Assembly (NCBI GenBank): GCA_037382205.1
Contig: JARRQD010000054.1
Location: 1-15,972 of the forward strand
Source of the DNA: Thiodiazotropha sp037382205
GTDB taxonomy: Bacteria > Pseudomonadota > Gammaproteobacteria > Chromatiales > Chromatiaceae
Direction of reading: 5' to 3'
DNA length: 15,972 bases
Position 1 is the first letter of the stretch. Each line of letters opens with the position of its first letter. Of the stretch, positions 14,199-15,972 are shown piece by piece. The notes under the pieces were generated by a model, which was not told the DNA's origin, ran no database searches, and saw only the letters and a program-made list of their open reading frames with translations. The translations under genes were made by a program, and so were the position numbers.

Positions 14199-15363
14199 CC
14201 GCTTCTACAGGCGCTGTCAGGCCGAAGGCGGCGAGATAGCTTCTGGCGCTCCGCTCAAGGGTGTACTCACTGACCGCAGCCTGAAGTTTTTTCGGCTCAG
14301 GCGGATGATTCAGGGTCTGCAGCATCGCCTTGGCCAGGCCATCCACATCCCCCACTTTGACCAGTGGCGCCACCTCCCCGGCCCGGGTGATTTCGAAGGG
14401 ACCGGACGGGCAGTCGGTACTCACCGAGGGGGTGCCCAGGGCCAGCGCTTCAGTGAGCACATTGGGGGACCCCTCCCACAGTGAGGAGAGCACAAACAGC
14501 CCGGCGTGTTGCAGATAGACATAGGGGTTGTCGACAAAACCGACCAGACGAAAATCATCCTGCAGATTCAGATCCTCGGCGAGCTGTTTCAGTTGAGGCG
14601 CTTTGTTACCCTGGCCAAGTATCATCAGGCGGCAGGGCTGCTGTTGCCTGACCTGGGCAAAGGCACGCAGCAGGGTGGGAAAATCTTTTTGCCGGCGCAG
14701 ACCACCAATCCCGAGTATTACCGGCGGCTGCCCCTCGGCCAGCCAGGGATCCGGCAGCTCGGCCTGTGACAATTCATAGAGCTCCGGCGTGATGGTCGGG
14801 TTCTTGATCACGTTGATGCGTTCCGGCGGAATGCCACTCAGCGCCATCACTTCCTCTGCAACCCCCTGGGAGACCGCCACAACCCCATCCGTCTGATTAA
14901 ACAGTTTGACCAAGTTGCGTGTCTTCAGCCAGCGGCGCAACCAACCCATACCCCGGGCTTTCATACGCGAGACCAGCGCCGTGCCGGGGCGCAGATAGAA
15001 ACGGGTCTTACCGTTGTGGCGCTGCCTGGCACGCATGGCGATCTCATCATCCCGGGTCTTTGCGGTGAGCAGGATATCGGGATCGTTCTGTTGCAGATAG
15101 TCGAGCAGCCTGGGCAGGGAGTCGCTCTGCTTGGCCACCGGAAACTGAATCACCCGAACACTTTCCGGCAGCAGATGGAGATAGGGGGCATTGCCGTTTT
15201 TGATGATGAAGTCGATCTTCACCCCAATCAGCGCCAGCCCTCTGGCGATGTTGACCATCATACGTTCTACACCGCCATCACCGAACTTCAGAATAAACAG
15301 ACAGACATGGGGAACAGGTTTGGATGAATCGGGCATGGGTGTTTCTAGTCCGGATCGCGCCAT
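14191..15363 (-). CDS. GT4-family glycosyltransferase (paralog C)
   Basis: This encodes 390 residues from the ATG at 15363. An ATG at 15336 is in frame and would remove nine poorly conserved residues. Neither has a strong ribosome site. The acceptor loop is FGDGGVERMMVNI (27-39). The donor domain begins at VILGIGGLRRQKDF (215-228), and EX7E is complete at E297 and E305 (WEGSPNVLTEALALG), then STDCPSGPFEI (315-325). These blocks are almost identical to those of the gene at 9739, closer than to its immediate neighbour at 13092, which suggests duplication followed by separation. It is the first gene of the two-gene minus-strand unit, probably transcribed from the 179-bp gap to its right. Confidence 0.87.
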   Translation of the reverse strand: MARSGLETPMPDSSKPVPHVCLFILKFGDGGVERMMVNIARGLALIGVKIDFIIKNGNAPYLHLLPESVRVIQFPVAKQSDSLPRLLDYLQQNDPDILLTAKTRDDEIAMRARQRHNGKTRFYLRPGTALVSRMKARGMGWLRRWLKTRNLVKLFNQTDGVVAVSQGVAEEVMALSGIPPERINVIKNPTITPELYELSQAELPDPWLAEGQPPVILGIGGLRRQKDFPTLLRAFAQVRQQQPCRLMILGQGNKAPQLKQLAEDLNLQDDFRLVGFVDNPYVYLQHAGLFVLSSLWEGSPNVLTEALALGTPSVSTDCPSGPFEITRAGEVAPLVKVGDVDGLAKAMLQTLNHPPEPKKLQAAVSEYTLERSARSYLAAFGLTAPVEADG

Positions 15364-15421
15364 CAGCAGTCAACAATTAGAGTCAGGCCGCTTTGGCTCG
15401 GCGCAAAATGGCGCTCTGTTT

Positions 15422-15452
15422 CAACAAAGGGTTTTGTTGGGGCATGGCCCCA
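15422..15452. repeat. Two adjacent hairpins upstream of the GT4 pair
   Basis: CAACAAA and TTTGTTG (within 15422-15439) pair around a 4-nt loop. TGGGGC (15438-15443) and GCCCCA (15447-15452) pair around a 3-nt loop directly beside them. They lie in the leader region of the gene starting at 15363. They could be an attenuator-like pair or the 3' end structure of the macro-domain transcript, but no T-run follows either. Confidence 0.3.
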
Positions 15453-15542
15453 CTCGAGGCGGCTTTAAGTTACGCGCCAGTAAACTTTGCCCCCGCTTAT
15501 AAGGACGGCATCATAGCACCTTTGCCAGCAAGACACAGCGAC

Positions 15543-15972
15543 CTAATCCCTGATGCACTCGCTACAAAGGCTCTGATAGAGTTCGCTATCAGCCTCACTG
15601 AAACAGCAGGCGATGATCCGCTGAAAACGCGCTTGCCAGGCCTGCATCACCGACAAGGCAATCTCAGCGGCCTCGGACTTGGGGTAGCCATAGACTCCGG
15701 TACTGATACCGGGAAAGGCGATCTGCCGCAGCTCGTGCTCCGCCGCCAGTGCGAGACTGTTCTCATAACAGGCCTTAAGCAGTATTGGCTCGCCCTGTGT
15801 GCCACCCTGCCAAATCGGCCCAACTGTATGAATCACCCATTTGGCAGGCAGCTTGAACCCGGGGGTGAGTTTCGCTTCGCCCACCGGACACCCCCCAAGG
15901 GTACGGCAGCATTCGAGCAACCCCCTACCAGCCACCCGATGGATGGCGCCATCCACCCCACCACCACCAAGC
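15543..15972 (-). CDS. Macro-domain protein, YmdB-like, N-terminus beyond the window
   Basis: The reading frame is open to the window edge and gives the last 143 or so residues. It begins inside the ligand loop LGGGGVDGAIHRVAG, which is a hallmark of the macro domain. HTVGPIWQGG and FPGISTGVYGYPKSEAAEIAL are the second loop and the phosphate-binding loop. All three closely follow E. coli YmdB, an O-acetyl-ADP-ribose deacetylase that also modulates RNase III. The missing N-terminus should be about 30 residues. The GTG at 15956 is an internal Val codon and not a start. Likely functions are O-acetyl-ADP-ribose deacetylation or ADP-ribosyl hydrolysis in the cytoplasm. It is separated from the glycan genes by 179 bp and is probably unrelated to them. 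Confidence 0.9.
   Translation of the reverse strand, partial: LGGGGVDGAIHRVAGRGLLECCRTLGGCPVGEAKLTPGFKLPAKWVIHTVGPIWQGGTQGEPILLKACYENSLALAAEHELRQIAFPGISTGVYGYPKSEAAEIALSVMQAWQARFQRIIACCFSEADSELYQSLCSECIRD

Noticed and set aside
15364..15542. tRNA or small RNA gene in the gap between the GT4 pair and the macro-domain gene
   Set aside because: Two small hairpins are present, but there is no cloverleaf or T-loop sequence, and no promoter-terminator pair.
1..15972. CRISPR array, toxin-antitoxin, phage-defence or prophage module
   Set aside because: No regularly spaced repeats, no nuclease, helicase or NTPase motifs, and no paired toxin-antitoxin genes were found. The macro-domain protein resembles housekeeping YmdB rather than a defence effector.

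Overview
The window looks like chromosomal DNA of a Gram-negative gammaproteobacterium. The basis is an LPS-type inner-core heptosyltransferase, a WaaL-type O-antigen ligase, a Cca protein whose architecture and 412-residue length match the E. coli multifunctional enzyme, and a YmdB-like macro-domain protein. Nothing fixes the genus. A sulfur-oxidising or symbiont Chromatiales relative is only an impression. The main theme is assembly of a surface glycan (LPS core or O-antigen).

Layout. (1) 1-3000 is an AT-richer accessory stretch of small, poorly known minus-strand genes: a truncated exported protein, a small Cys-rich exported protein, a CPFCG protein, and two overlapping membrane proteins. 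It has long intergenic gaps and a foldback repeat (259-420) whose end recurs at 1891-1923. (2) 3185-6425 is a tightly overlapping minus-strand operon: GT9 heptosyltransferase, then GT4, then GT4, with 4-nt GTGA and ATGA overlaps. (3) 6426-6801 is a divergent promoter region holding a 150-bp MITE-like element with perfect 19-bp terminal inverted repeats. (4) 6802-11521 is a plus-strand operon: GT4, O-antigen ligase, GFA-family zinc protein, GT4 and sulfotransferase. (5) cca lies convergent to it on the minus strand. (6) 13092-15363 holds two overlapping GT4 genes on the minus strand, paralogous to the GT4 at 9739. (7) A macro-domain gene runs off the right edge.

How the genes may work together (inference). 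The GT9 enzyme would add heptose to the inner core. Up to six GT4 enzymes would extend the core or a repeat unit, the ligase would join undecaprenyl-linked glycan to lipid A-core, and the sulfotransferase could decorate a sugar with sulfate. No flippase (Wzx), polymerase (Wzy, unless the 'ligase' is one), ABC exporter or nucleotide-sugar synthesis gene is visible, so the pathway must be completed elsewhere.

The most unusual points are the sulfotransferase and the GFA protein inside a glycan operon, the GT4 paralog trio split by cca, and two families of small inverted-repeat elements. No defence system, CRISPR array, tRNA or rRNA was seen.
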